Made by a program: the position numbers and the translations under genes
The notes under the pieces: model-generated
What the model saw: only the letters and a program-made list of their open reading frames with translations
Database searches by the model: none
Told to the model about the DNA's origin: nothing
From: Saposhnikovia divaricata
Taxonomy: Eukaryota; Streptophyta; Magnoliopsida; Apiales; Apiaceae
Direction: 5' to 3'
Assembly (NCBI GenBank): GCA_036435485.1
Contig: CM071597.1
Coordinates: 5,759,881 to 5,823,880 of the forward strand
DNA length: 64,000 nucleotides
Shown: positions 1 through 10,812 of the stretch, one piece after another
Layout: every line of letters begins with the position of its first letter
Numbering within the stretch: the first letter of the stretch is position 1

Positions 1-117
1 TAATATTTTAACTGGCTGCTCGACAAAAGATAAATCAGGTTGAATATCTACAGGTTCATATTCTATTGCGTGCATTGGATCCGGATTGTACTTCTTCAGC
101 ATCGATATATGGAATAC
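1..117 (-). CDS. Integrase C-terminal/chromodomain fragment of the gypsy polyprotein
   Basis: Read on the minus strand, this continues the polyprotein interrupted at 1756: after removal of the hAT element and one copy of its 8-bp duplication the frame runs through HNVFHISMLKKYNPD and on to the window edge with no stop. The last visible residues (FVEQPVKIL) look like the start of a chromodomain, the module that targets chromoviruses to heterochromatin. This continuity shows the polyprotein was open before the hAT element landed. The remainder is outside the window. Confidence 0.8.
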
Positions 118-125
118 GTTATGGA

Positions 126-1748
126 TAGGCCTGTCAACGGGTCGGATTCGGATCGGATTATCCTAAATCCATATCCGAATCCATTAAGATTTTTCGGGTT
201 CGGATCGGATCGGATCAGGAGCGGATATTTTTTAGTCCGATCCATACCCGATCCGTTCGGATTTCGGATTTTCGGGTCGGAGGTCCGACCCGTTTAAAAA
301 AAAAAAAAGCAAAAACATGCAAAATTATAAATTGACATCCAAATTTAAAATTTCATAAAATGAAAGATAGAACTAGGGTTTAGGTCCTTTAGGATTAGTT
401 TTGTATAATAAAATACCGGTTTAAAATAATTGTTTTCACAAAAAATTTAGTATCTATTTTAAAATATTTTTTATTGGAATATTTTTTTATCTATTTTAAA
501 CCCTAAACCCTAAACCCAACCCTAAAGGGTTTCGATATTTTTTAAAATATTTCTCGACGATCCAACCGTACCGATGTCAAAATCCATCTTTTTTAATGTA
601 ATTGCCAAAATTTTAGGAAAAAATAAATTCATTTGATTTGGTAATTTAACGATCAACTAGTACTTTGACTTGTACCCCTAAACATGGTTTCGTCCTTGAT
701 TCGTGTTTCGATTTTTTTCAAAATATTTCTCAACGATCCAACCGTACAGATGTCAACATCTATCATTTTAAATGTTATTGCCAAAATTTTAGAAAAAAAT
801 AAATTCATTTGATTTAGTAATTTAACGATCAACTATTACTTTGACTTGTACCCCTAAACATGGTTTCGTCCTTGATTCGTGTTTCGATTTTTTTCAAAAT
901 ATTTCTCAACGATCCAACCGTACGGATGTCAACATCTATCATTTTAAATGTTATTGCCAAAATTTTAGAAAAAAATAAATTCATTTGATTTAGTAATTTA
1001 ACGGTCAACTAGTACTTTGACTAGTACCCCTAAACATGGTTTCGTCCTTGATTCGTGTTTCGATTTTTTTTAAAATATTTCTCGACGATCCAACCGTACG
1101 GATGTCAACATCTATCATTTTAAATGTTATTGCCAAAATTTTAGAAAAAAATAAATTCATTTGATTTAATAATTTAACGGTCAACTAGTACTTTGACTAT
1201 TACCCCTAAACATGATTTCGTCCTTGATTCGTGTTTCGATTTTTTCCAAAATATTTCTCGACAATCCAACCGTACGGATGTCAACATCAATCATTTTTAA
1301 TGTTATTGCCAAAATTTTAGAAAAAATAAATTCGTCTATATATTTTTTATAAATTTTATATTATATATGATAAATAAAAAATGTATAATACATACTAAAA
1401 AATAAATATAGTATATTATATATTATATAATACATATAAATAATAAATATAACATATATTAGCATAAAATATAGTATAGATATGTAGATATATTTTTTAT
1501 ATTTTATATTATATATAATAAATATATTATATATAATATATAAAAAAAATATTTAATATATAAATATATTCGGATCGGATCGTTAACGGATCGGATCATG
1601 CTAAATCCATATCCGCTCCTTATCGGATCGGACCCTTATCGGATCGGATCCTTATCGGATCGGATTTTTTTTTAAAGGATCCATACCCGCTAATTTCGGA
1701 TTGGATCGGATCGGATCGGATCGGATTCTTGATCCATTGACAGGCCTA
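126..1748. mobile_element. Non-autonomous hAT-like element inside gypsy integrase
   Basis: The element is 1623 bp. It begins TAGGCCTGTCAACGG and ends in the inverted form (CCATTGACAGGCCTA). Perfect 8-bp target duplications GTTATGGA flank it at 118-125 and 1749-1756; 8 bp is the hAT signature. Both subterminal zones are packed with GGATC/GATCCG motifs, which in hAT elements are typical transposase-binding arrays (inference). The interior holds a 176-bp tandem array and telomere-like CCCTAAA units near 499-520. No transposase ORF is present, so it would depend on an element elsewhere. Confidence 0.92.
527..1333. repeat. 176-bp tandem repeat array (about 4.6 units)
   Basis: A unit containing TTTCTCRACGATCCAACCGTA recurs with anchors at 550, 726, 902, 1078 and 1254, exactly 176 bp apart each time. 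Copies differ by scattered substitutions. The array lies entirely inside the hAT element and has no coding capacity. Confidence 0.93.
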
Positions 1749-4700
1749 GTTATGGATGTTCTGCATGTGAGGCGGTAATGCTAGTTCGTAAGCAAGCTTC
1801 CCCACCTTCTTCAATATCTCAAACGGTCCCACATATCTTGGATTGAGTTTACCTCTTTTCCCAAATCTGGTCACTGCTTTCCATGGTGATACTTTCAGCA
1901 ATACCAATTCCCCAACTTCAAAACTCTGGTCCTTTCTGGTTTGATCTGCGTATTTCTTCTGTCGATCTTGAGCGGCAATCAATCTTTTCTGTATCAATCC
2001 AATCTTTTCCTTCGTCTGTTGGAGTAGTTCTGGACCTAAGATTGCGCGTTCTCCTACTTCTTCCCAATACACCGGAGATCTACATCTTCTGCCGTAAAGA
2101 GCTTCATATGGTGGCATTCCAATGCTAGCATGGTAACTATTATTGTATGAGAATTCCACCAGTGGCAAGTGCTCATCCCAGCTACCTTTAAAATCTAGGG
2201 CACATACCCTTAGCATATCCTCAATGGTTTGGATTGTTCTCTCGCTTTGCCCGTCCGTCTGAGGATGATATGCCGTACTCATGTTTAGTTTGGTTCCTAA
2301 ACCTTCTTGAAATTGCCTCCAGAATCTTGAATTGAAACGAGGATCTCGATCAGATACTATAGATACGGGAACCCCGTGTCGTACTACGATCTCTTTCAAA
2401 TATAGTTGAACCAGTTTCTCTAGCGAAAATCTTTCGTTGATTGGGAGGAAATGTGCTGATTTGGTCAACCTATCAATGATCACCCAGATTGCATCGTGGT
2501 TTGATTTAGTCTTCGGAAGTCCTACTACAAAATCCATTGCGAGATGTTCCCATTTCCATTCTGGAATTTCCAAAGGTTGTAGCAATCCACTTGGCCTTTG
2601 ATGTTCAGCTTTAACTCTCTGACAGGTGTAGCATTTGCTGACGTATTCTGCAATTTCTTTCTTCATATCGGGCCACCAAAAGTGTTGCTTCAAGTCTCTA
2701 TACATCTTGGTACTGCCAGGGTGAATAGAATACCTAGAGTTGTGCGCGTCACGTAAGATTTCATCCTTCAGTTCTGCGACATTAGGTACCCATATACGTG
2801 AAGAAAACCTGAGAATTCCTTTATCATCCTTTTGACTCCTGATTTCCTCTCCGGTTAAACTTGCTTTGTCTTGGTCCATTACCTGTTCTTGACATCTACG
2901 GATCTTTTCCAATAACATTGGTTGAAAGGTCATGGCATACAATACTTCACTGGTCTCTTCTGATGTATGGACCTCTATTTCCAATTTCTCGAATTCCTTC
3001 AGCAACTCCTCGGATGAGGTTAAGAGATTTAACCTTTCCTTCCTGCTTAGTGCATCTGCCACTACGTTGGCCTTGCCTGGATGATAGCTGATAGTACAGT
3101 CGTAATCCTTGATCAACTCCAACCATCGTCTTTGCCTCATGTTGAGCTCCTTCTGAGTAAAGATATATTTCAAACTTTTGTGATCCGTGAATATTTCACA
3201 CTTTTCTCCATATAGATAGTGCCTCCAAAGCTTTAGTGCAAAAACAATTGCTGCCAATTCCAGATCGTGCGTTGGATACTTTCGTTCATGATTCTTGAGT
3301 TGCCTAGACGCATAAGCAATTACCTTGCCATCCTGCATCAACACACACCCTAACCCCTTCTGAGATGCATCGCTATAGATTACAAAATCTCCAGTTTCGT
3401 TGGGTAAAACTAATACTGGTGCAGTCATCAATCGCTTCTTTAATTCTTGGAAACTCTGCTCACACTTCTCGTTCCATTCAAATTTCTCATTCTTCCTGGT
3501 GAGTTTTGTCAAAGATGCTGCTATTTTAGCAAAATCCTTAACAAACCTTCTATAATATCCAGCTAATCCCAGAAAACTTCGAACTTCGGTTGGTGTTCTT
3601 GGTCGCTCCCAACTCTTAATAGCTTCGATCTTGGCTGGATCCACTTTAATCCCTTCGTTAGTGACAACGTGCCCCAGAAATTGTACCTCCCTTAACCAAA
3701 ACTCGCATTTCGAAAATTTGGCGTATAGCTTCTCCTTCCGCAAAATTTCTAAAGCTGTTCTCAAGTGCTCCGCATGATCTTCCTCTGTCTTAGAATATAT
3801 CAAAATATCATCTATGAAAATGATCACGAATTTATCCAGATATTTCTTGAAAACTCTATTCATCAAATCCATAAAAGCGGCTGGTGCATTGGTCAATCCG
3901 AATGGCATAACTAAAAATTCGTAATGCCCATATCTCGTACGAAATGTTGTCTTGGGAATATCATCTGACTTGATCTTCAACTGGTGATATCCCGATCGTA
4001 AGTCAATTTTGGAAAACCATGATGCTCCTTTTAGTTGATCAAACAAATCATCGATCCTCGGTAATGGGTACTTGTTTTTAATCGTCAATTTGTTTAACTC
4101 CCTGTAGTCAATACAAAGTCTCATGCTTCCATCCTTCTTTTTCACAAACAATACTGGTGCGCCCCATGGGGATACGCTTGGTCTGATCACTCCTTTGTCT
4201 AGCAATTCCTGCAGCTGCTTGGCCAATTCTTTCATTTCCACTGGCGCCATTCTGTACGGAGCTTTCGATATAGGTTCAGTACCTGGTGCCAAATCAATAG
4301 CAAACTCAATTTCTCTATCTGGAGGTAAGCCTGGCAATTCATTAGGGAACACATCCAGAAATTCATTCACTACTGGAATCTGTTCTATCTGTGGCACTTC
4401 CTTATTGGTATCCATTACATAAGCTAAGCATGCTTTACATCCCTGCCGCAACAATCGTTTGGCTCGCATCACAGTCAAAAGTTTCTTCGCTTGCTTTTGC
4501 CCATGAAACACCACTTCTTTATCCCCATCCAGCTTCAGCCTCAACTCCTTCTTCTTACAATCAATCTGGGCATTATACTTTGTCAACCAATCCATTCCCA
4601 GTATAACCTCGAACTCTCCCAACTTGAAAGGAATCAAGTTGGCATGAAAATGTTGACCGGATATTTCGATATCACATGCTGGGTAAATTTGTCTAACGGG

Positions 4701-6101
4701 TATACGCTCCTGATTAGCTATCTCTACTAATAATGCTTCATTTAATAACTGACATTCACATTCTAGCTTACCCGCAAACTTTTCCGAAATAAAAGATTTA
4801 GAAGCTCCTGAATCAATAAGTACTTTGGCATTAGTAGAGTTTACGGAAAGTGTACCTGTAATAACATCAGAATTCTGCTCTGTATCTGACATGGTCATAT
4901 TGAAAACTCGGGCCCTTGGCTGTCCCGCATTATTTGTCCCTGTAGCTTTATTCTGGTTTCCCGAGTTTAAGTTAACTCTGCAATCTTTAGCAAGATGCCC
5001 TTTGTTTCCACATTTGTGACAACCAATCCCATTAGCTGCTGGCATATCGCATCCGTTGGCATAATGCCCTTTCTTGCCACACCGAAAACATACTACATTA
5101 GCCAGATTACATGCACCTCCATGGTTCTTTCCACATATTCCACATGCTGACAGGGGTGGTCGCATCCCTTGTTGCTGATTATTGTTTGGAATTCGACCTC
5201 CTTGTTGTTGATTATTGCTAAAAAACCGACTTCCTTGCTGTTGATTGCTATTCCAAAATCGATTCCCCTGATTTCCAAAATTCTGGGTTCCATTCCCTGG
5301 TCCTCCGTTGCCTCTAGGCTGAAATGCTGGTCCATGGTTAAAATTGTTCTGCACTCTGCCTTGGAACGAATTCCCGGATTGACTATGGAATTTCCTCTTC
5401 TTACCTTCCCTTTCTTTCTGAGAGCTATCACTTTCTCCTTCTATGATCAGTGCCTTCTGGACCACAGCGGAATAGGTGGTTAATTCAAAAGCGGCTACCC
5501 GGCTTCGGAGCCACGGCTTCAAACCCTGCTGAAATCTCCTTGCTCGCTTCTCTTCAGTATCAACCAAGTCTGGAACAAACCTGGCTAATTCTGTAAACTT
5601 TGCTTCATAGTCAGTGGCACTGCCTTCTTGTTTTAATTCCAAAAATTTAATCTCCATCTGATTCTGCATATAGCGGGGAAAATACTTTTCCAAAAACAAC
5701 TCCTTGAATCTTTCCCACGTAGTTACCCCTTCTCCTTCCAAAGCCTTCCTGGCTTCCCACCAGTAGTTCGCTTCTCCTTTCAAAAAGTAACTCACGAACT
5801 CGGTCTTTTTATTCTCTTCTACATTCACCAATGCAAGAGCTTTCTCCATCTCTTTTAACCAAGCTCGGGCCTCAACTGGATTCGCTGAGCCTTGGAATTC
5901 TGGGGGTTTAACAGATTGAAAAGTTTTAAAGGTCGTCACCTGGGGTACTGGCGGATGCTGCTGCTGACGAGTGAGGTTTTCGGTCTGCTGTCGGAACAGC
6001 TCTAGCATTTGCTGCATCATATTAATATTGCCCTGCTCCCCGGCGTTCTGATTATTATTCGCATTTCCCGCGTGATTTCCACGTGGTTGCTGATTATCCA
6101 T
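1746..6101 (-). CDS. Gypsy gag-pol polyprotein, C-terminus interrupted by hAT element
   Basis: A single open frame encodes the whole polyprotein. I take the start at 6101 (MDNQQPRG); the open frame runs back to an ATG at 6164 but those 21 residues look like leader. In order: a retrotransposon gag domain (EARAWLKEMEKA, then FLEKYFPR), a Q/N/G-rich stretch, two CCHC knuckles (CFRCGKKGHYANGC and CHKCGNKGHLAKDC), aspartic protease (LIDSGASKSFI), reverse transcriptase (PFGLTNAP; FIDDILIYS with the FxDD variant), RNase H (YSDASQKGLG), and integrase with the HHCC finger (ending CYTCQR), D-D-E residues (MDFVVGLP, VSDRDPRF, QSERTIQT) and a GPF module. All catalytic residues are present and there is no internal stop. 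The stop arises from hAT sequence. The element is probably young but inactivated by the hAT insertion. Confidence 0.95.
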   Translation of the reverse strand: MDNQQPRGNHAGNANNNQNAGEQGNINMMQQMLELFRQQTENLTRQQQHPPVPQVTTFKTFQSVKPPEFQGSANPVEARAWLKEMEKALALVNVEENKKTEFVSYFLKGEANYWWEARKALEGEGVTTWERFKELFLEKYFPRYMQNQMEIKFLELKQEGSATDYEAKFTELARFVPDLVDTEEKRARRFQQGLKPWLRSRVAAFELTTYSAVVQKALIIEGESDSSQKEREGKKRKFHSQSGNSFQGRVQNNFNHGPAFQPRGNGGPGNGTQNFGNQGNRFWNSNQQQGSRFFSNNQQQGGRIPNNNQQQGMRPPLSACGICGKNHGGACNLANVVCFRCGKKGHYANGCDMPAANGIGCHKCGNKGHLAKDCRVNLNSGNQNKATGTNNAGQPRARVFNMTMSDTEQNSDVITGTLSVNSTNAKVLIDSGASKSFISEKFAGKLECECQLLNEALLVEIANQERIPVRQIYPACDIEISGQHFHANLIPFKLGEFEVILGMDWLTKYNAQIDCKKKELRLKLDGDKEVVFHGQKQAKKLLTVMRAKRLLRQGCKACLAYVMDTNKEVPQIEQIPVVNEFLDVFPNELPGLPPDREIEFAIDLAPGTEPISKAPYRMAPVEMKELAKQLQELLDKGVIRPSVSPWGAPVLFVKKKDGSMRLCIDYRELNKLTIKNKYPLPRIDDLFDQLKGASWFSKIDLRSGYHQLKIKSDDIPKTTFRTRYGHYEFLVMPFGLTNAPAAFMDLMNRVFKKYLDKFVIIFIDDILIYSKTEEDHAEHLRTALEILRKEKLYAKFSKCEFWLREVQFLGHVVTNEGIKVDPAKIEAIKSWERPRTPTEVRSFLGLAGYYRRFVKDFAKIAASLTKLTRKNEKFEWNEKCEQSFQELKKRLMTAPVLVLPNETGDFVIYSDASQKGLGCVLMQDGKVIAYASRQLKNHERKYPTHDLELAAIVFALKLWRHYLYGEKCEIFTDHKSLKYIFTQKELNMRQRRWLELIKDYDCTISYHPGKANVVADALSRKERLNLLTSSEELLKEFEKLEIEVHTSEETSEVLYAMTFQPMLLEKIRRCQEQVMDQDKASLTGEEIRSQKDDKGILRFSSRIWVPNVAELKDEILRDAHNSRYSIHPGSTKMYRDLKQHFWWPDMKKEIAEYVSKCYTCQRVKAEHQRPSGLLQPLEIPEWKWEHLAMDFVVGLPKTKSNHDAIWVIIDRLTKSAHFLPINERFSLEKLVQLYLKEIVVRHGVPVSIVSDRDPRFNSRFWRQFQEGLGTKLNMSTAYHPQTDGQSERTIQTIEDMLRVCALDFKGSWDEHLPLVEFSYNNSYHASIGMPPYEALYGRRCRSPVYWEEVGERAILGPELLQQTKEKIGLIQKRLIAAQDRQKKYADQTRKDQSFEVGELVLLKVSPWKAVTRFGKRGKLNPRYVGPFEILKKVGKLAYELALPPHMQNIHN

Positions 6102-6521
6102 AATCTGGTAGAGGAAAATACACAAGTTCCTTAGTAATTGGCTACACATGTTTTTTATAGACATTCATTGAAAAGAAGCATGAATCAAGAATATTTATCA
6201 ACTCATGTCACCCAATCACTAATTCACTTGAATTGGGAAAATAAATAAATGCATGCTGGATGGAATCGATACACGTAACGCTACAAAAGTACTGCTGATA
6301 TATAGATAACCACTTACAGTCATACATGACTATTGATCGGTTCACTTTTCATCATATCGCTCATAACCAACCTTAACGACTTTAATGTCGGCTATATACA
6401 ACAAAATTCCCGACTTATTCTACCAAACTGCTGCTAATACACACATACACTATTTTACAAGCAACTAAAACCAAACAAACACAGGTAGCATTCTTCCTTC
6501 TATGTCTCTGTCCCACAGTCT

Positions 6522-7466
6522 CTAATCCCAACTGGGATCTACCATCTGCTGAAGATCCGCTAACATCCTCTGGAGGATACGGTAGGCCCGACGATAATCG
6601 ATAGTACCAGAATCACCCAACCTCAATGCCTCCACCTCATAAGTACCGGCTGCAATCAACTCCCGGAGGTTATGACGAATCTCGGAGTCCGAAACAGGAC
6701 GACCTGTCACCCTACGCAGCTCCATATTCTGCCCTCTTAAAAAGTCATATGCCTCCCAGAGCTCGCGGTACTCACCAAAAGGAACAGTGTGCGGTGCACC
6801 TATATGACCCCTCGACTCAGCCTCTGCCCCGCCTGTAACCTCCTCTATCAAAGCACGCACTCTCTCCTCTCCTGGTGGCATCTGATGCCAAGGTATAACT
6901 GGTGAGAGTGGTACATAGGGACCCTGAACAGTGGGGTCTGACTGATCCGTGAACTCAGCTGGCATGAGAAATCCTCCTATAGCTGCCTCCGCATCGGGTA
7001 GATGAAGCTCAGGTAAGGCGGGTGGCATCACTACTCCCTGCTGCTGATCAGGAACAAACATCCGTACGGGGACTGGTGCTGGAGGGTCAATCACCATGAT
7101 CTCCTCCTCATAAGCCATACCCAAATGTGCCACATAACTCGGCTCCCCAAGCACTGGTAAACCCATCCACTCACCTGGATCAACAGGATGAACTGGTGGT
7201 ACGGGACTCATCGGCTCCCGCGGGAACTCCCAACCCAGCCAATAGTCTACCCCCATCACTGGGTAGTCAGGATCCATAATAGCTGGAATAGGTGGTAAAT
7301 CCATAGATGGGAACAACGGTGGTGTAACTGACTCCAGGGCCGGCATAGGCTGAGGTGCAACTACCGGTGCAGTCACCACAACAGACACCTGCGCAACCCA
7401 GTAACATAATATCACAATCACCTCACAACTTAGGCTTAGACTAAAATCAAACGCAACGTAACACAA
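6522..7466 (-). CDS. Extra ORF upstream of gag, function unknown
   Basis: A 314-residue frame lies between the primer binding site and gag, in the same orientation. I do not recognise it. The N-terminal half is rich in proline, methionine and acidic residues (many PPxxP-like stretches), with low-complexity composition. The C-terminal ~110 residues look folded and helical: GEYRELWEAYDFLRGQNMEL, then a basic/acidic helix and YRRAYRILQRMLADLQQM near the end. The frame could begin downstream of the first ATG, because the first ~30 residues are hydrophobic and match the leader. Base composition is markedly more GC-rich than the flanking LTR, which supports coding constraint. Some plant gypsy elements carry additional ORFs; whether this is one of a known type needs a search. 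Confidence 0.65.
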   Translation of the reverse strand: MCYVAFDFSLSLSCEVIVILCYWVAQVSVVVTAPVVAPQPMPALESVTPPLFPSMDLPPIPAIMDPDYPVMGVDYWLGWEFPREPMSPVPPVHPVDPGEWMGLPVLGEPSYVAHLGMAYEEEIMVIDPPAPVPVRMFVPDQQQGVVMPPALPELHLPDAEAAIGGFLMPAEFTDQSDPTVQGPYVPLSPVIPWHQMPPGEERVRALIEEVTGGAEAESRGHIGAPHTVPFGEYRELWEAYDFLRGQNMELRRVTGRPVSDSEIRHNLRELIAAGTYEVEALRLGDSGTIDYRRAYRILQRMLADLQQMVDPSWD

Positions 7467-7546
7467 AAACGTCGTCCTATCTCATGTGATCTGCCTAATC
7501 TTTCCTATGGTATATATCTGCTTATTTCAATGGCTATAACCTGTCA

Positions 7547-7558
7547 GCTCTGATACCA
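7547..7558 (-). other. Primer binding site (tRNA-iMet type)
   Basis: On the minus strand the LTR end (GTGTCA) is followed by CGGT and then TGGTATCAGAGC, the standard plant complement to the 3' end of initiator tRNA-Met. It fixes the orientation of the gypsy element and the inner LTR edge. Confidence 0.92.
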
Positions 7559-7562
7559 ACCG

Positions 7563-10500
7563 TGACACCCCTCCAAATCCGGGGTCCAGATCCGGGGGTC
7601 ACCAACCAAACACAACCAAAAAATATCAGAATACACAACCGACCCCGCACACCAAAGATCGCAAAACAGGTTATTGCATGAATACAAGCAGACATATTCC
7701 AGAATAAACTAGTCACTTATTACAAGCCACCAAATCAAGTCAACTTAAATCCAGTCTAATTCAATTTTATTATTACATCCCATTTTATTTAAAATTTCTA
7801 TCTAGCGCCAACTGAAACGCACAAGTACCTGCACAGCCTGAGGTGCGGATACCCGACCACTCTGACTCCCTCTAATACTGTCTGGACTGCTGATCGGAAC
7901 CATACTTCCCGTCTGGAAAGGTTTAGTGAAAGCAAGAGTGAGCCAAAGAAAAGCCCAGCAAGTATATATATAAACAGTTTCAAAATAAAAACCAGAACAA
8001 ATGCTGCATAATATCGACTGAAAAGTAAAACAGTTTATAAAGCATACTGAATCAACAACTGAATTATAATTCGATTATAACTGAAATCATTCAACATGAC
8101 ATAAAACTGAATCATTTGTCAATTCACAATATGTAATAGCCATTCGGGCGATATGGATTGGATATACATAACTGAAACACCATTGCCCCCTGATCAGGTT
8201 CAAAAGCAATGGGACCCTTTATACTCCACTGGTACAGCTATACCCGTGTGTATAATCCGGATTTCATGAGGGTACCAAAATAGGCAAGTAATGTTAGCCT
8301 ATAGGAAGATGGAATGGTTACCATATCCTCCTTAAATATTGCTGGACCATGGCAGCTACCATGGCCTCCTACGCTTTATCATTTTCCAATCCAATAGAGC
8401 AATTTCCGAAATCAACAGGAAATGCTTAGTTTCACATACAGTTCACATCCCTATCATTTACTACGATAATAAGGATGTGAAGAGTTTATCTTAAACAATT
8501 CCCCATATCAAGGGTACCAATATCAAACAACCGTGTTCGCACAGATATTTAAGAATCACAAATAGCTCTGAACAATAGCTATTCGTCATGATATGAATCA
8601 ATGAAACATAAAATAAAAGTGTTTAAGATGATCAAGGGAGAAAATACTTGCCTGGATATACTGCTGGTAATTTATGCTGTCTTGCTAGGGTTTTCTCACT
8701 TCTAGGAATACTGCAGGTAACTCTGCCCACTAGCTAGGGTTTCTCCCACTTCTACAATAAAACATGCTATTTCAAATATCTGGCTAGGTACAAGGTCAAT
8801 TACCGATCAAACCTCGGTTCTAGGGTCTACCCGTACGTTGTATGGCTACCGACTAAATATTTTAATCAAATAATAACATGCACAGAGTAATCAAACACGT
8901 AATTTACATAGCAGATATGACTCACCATATAAAAGAACACTCAAGGTATTTTTAGAACCCTTATAAACATTTTTAGAACATTTTTCGGAATTTTTAAAGA
9001 ATTTAAATTACCCTTTTTGGATTAAAAAGGATAATTTAAAACCCTACAGATAATTATTGGGTCATTGAAATATTTTTCTAATTACCTAATCCGGTTTTAG
9101 AATCAATTTTAGAATTTTAAAACTATTTTTACCCTTCCCGGATGATTTTTAGAATTTTAGAACAATTTTATTCCATTTTAAACAAATAAGAAAATAAATA
9201 TTAAAGGTAAAATAATATTTATAAAATAAATAAATTATTTTTATTTTTCAAAATAATTAAATTTGATTATTTTTCATCATATTTAAATAATATTTAATTA
9301 AATAAATTAACTGATTATTATTAATTAACCAATCAATTTAAATTAATTAAAATATTAGCTAAATAGATTTAAAATAATCAAATAAAATAAATTTCGAATT
9401 AAAAATAATTTATTAAAATTTTAAAACTATTTTTCGAAATTAAAAATAATTTTTCGAAATTTAAAAATGATTTTTCGAATTTTTAAAAGTATTTAATTCT
9501 AAATTATTTTTAAATTAAAAACAAATAATAAATAAATAGATAAATAAATAAATAAAAACAAAATTCAGAAATAAATTCTGAATTTCCAAAACATTTTCAG
9601 AAAATAATTTTCTGAATTTTATAATTAAATTCAGATTTTTATTTTTATTTAAAAGTAATTAAAAGTAAATAAAAGAAAATAAATTTTTTTTTTATATAAA
9701 ACAGTGCTCGCCGGCCGGAGTTTATGAACTCGCCGGAATCCGGCGAGCTCCATTAAATCCGGCGACGAGAACCCAGAAACCGGTGACCCAAAACCCCTCC
9801 TGGACAGCTTATTTCGACTCCAAATCACGGGGTTTTGAGTCCCCCGTGACCCAAACACAACCAGGAGTCCATTTCAACCAACATCAACCGGAAACAAATC
9901 GGTTTTAACCGATTTATTCAAAACCCGACCAAAATCCGGCCAAAATCCGGCGACTCCAAAACACAACCAAACGTAACTTAAAAATCATCTACGAGTTGCT
10001 GGGAACACGATCTACACATCCATAACAACCAAACTTACAGAAAATCATCCAACAAAAACATGAAAATTCGAATTAAATTCGAAAATCATAAAATTTCGAA
10101 CGAAGCATATACAGATGTTTCCACACATATAAACATGTAGTACTCATCATAAGATTCAATTTGACTACTCATATGAAAGATTTGGATAACAAAATCACCT
10201 TCAAAATGGCGATTGATCCTCAAGAACACCAAGAACTAATTTCCAGAGAAAATTCAGAAATTAAATCAGAAAATCTAACTTTTCTGATTATTTTAATTAA
10301 TAAAAATAAATTAACTGCTATTTATATTAACCAGAAATTAATACCCCAAAAATATTTTGAAACCCTAATTAAATTTATTAAGCCTTAAAAATAATTTTTA
10401 GGGGATAAAAATGTAATATTTTTAATTCTAAACAATTATAATATATATGCCAAAATTTCCCAAAAATTGTGAATATTACAAAAATTACAACAAAATTCAT

Positions 10501-10807
10501 TTTTATGCATCCTACCATTTTATAAAAATATTGGTATCAAAAACAGGGTCTCAGATTCAGTATAGGGGCTGGTTCCGGAATTTAAAATGCAAAATAATTG
10601 TATTCTAAAAATATAAAAATTACAGAAAAATAAAATAAAATAATCTATGCTACACAGAAGTCACATAACACGTATAGGATGATTTTCCTATTTAATAAAA
10701 ATTATAATGTGTTTAAATGCATTAAAAATTTAAATAAAAACACAACAAAATCAACTAAAAACATATTTTAACAGAATAAAATACACGAAATTTTCCCAGT
10801 CGTTACA
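7563..10807 (-). repeat. 5' long terminal repeat of the gypsy element (3245 bp)
   Basis: On the element strand it starts TGTAACGACTGGG at 10807 and ends GTGTCA at 7563, giving TG...CA ends. The length suits Tekay-type LTRs. A TATATAAA box lies at 9692-9699 on the minus strand and could be the promoter, which would make U3 about 1.1 kb and R-U5 about 2.1 kb (inference). The segment 9700-9980 is locally GC-rich with repeated CCGGCGA motifs, while 8930-9660 is extremely AT-rich. Short open frames inside it look incidental. Confidence 0.85.
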
Positions 10808-10812
10808 AGAAT

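Larger units (their letters stand above)
1..10807 (-). mobile_element. Ty3/gypsy chromovirus (Tekay/Del-like), cut by left window edge
   Basis: On the minus strand the order is 5' LTR (10807-7563), primer binding site, an extra ORF, gag-pol, then the left window edge. The 5' LTR starts TGTAACG and ends GTGTCA on the element strand, and is followed by a tRNA-iMet-type primer site. Gag, protease, RT, RNase H and integrase are in one frame. The reading beyond the GPF/Y module (positions 117-1) leads into a chromodomain-like start, as in the Tekay/Del chromovirus lineage. The 3' LTR lies outside the window. The right flank 10808-10812 (agaat) would be the target duplication but cannot be matched here. 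Confidence 0.9.

Noticed and set aside
40..297. 85-codon open frame at the left edge
   Set aside because: It crosses the hAT boundary and reads the GGATC-rich subterminal repeats; no coding signature.
499..525. CCCTAAA repeats as a telomere
   Set aside because: Only a few units, inside a hAT element bounded by target duplications; likewise at 43470-43505.
10161..10388. 75-codon plus-strand frame
   Set aside because: Lies in the AT-rich U3 of the gypsy LTR, antisense to the element; Asn/Ile/Lys bias of AT-rich sequence.
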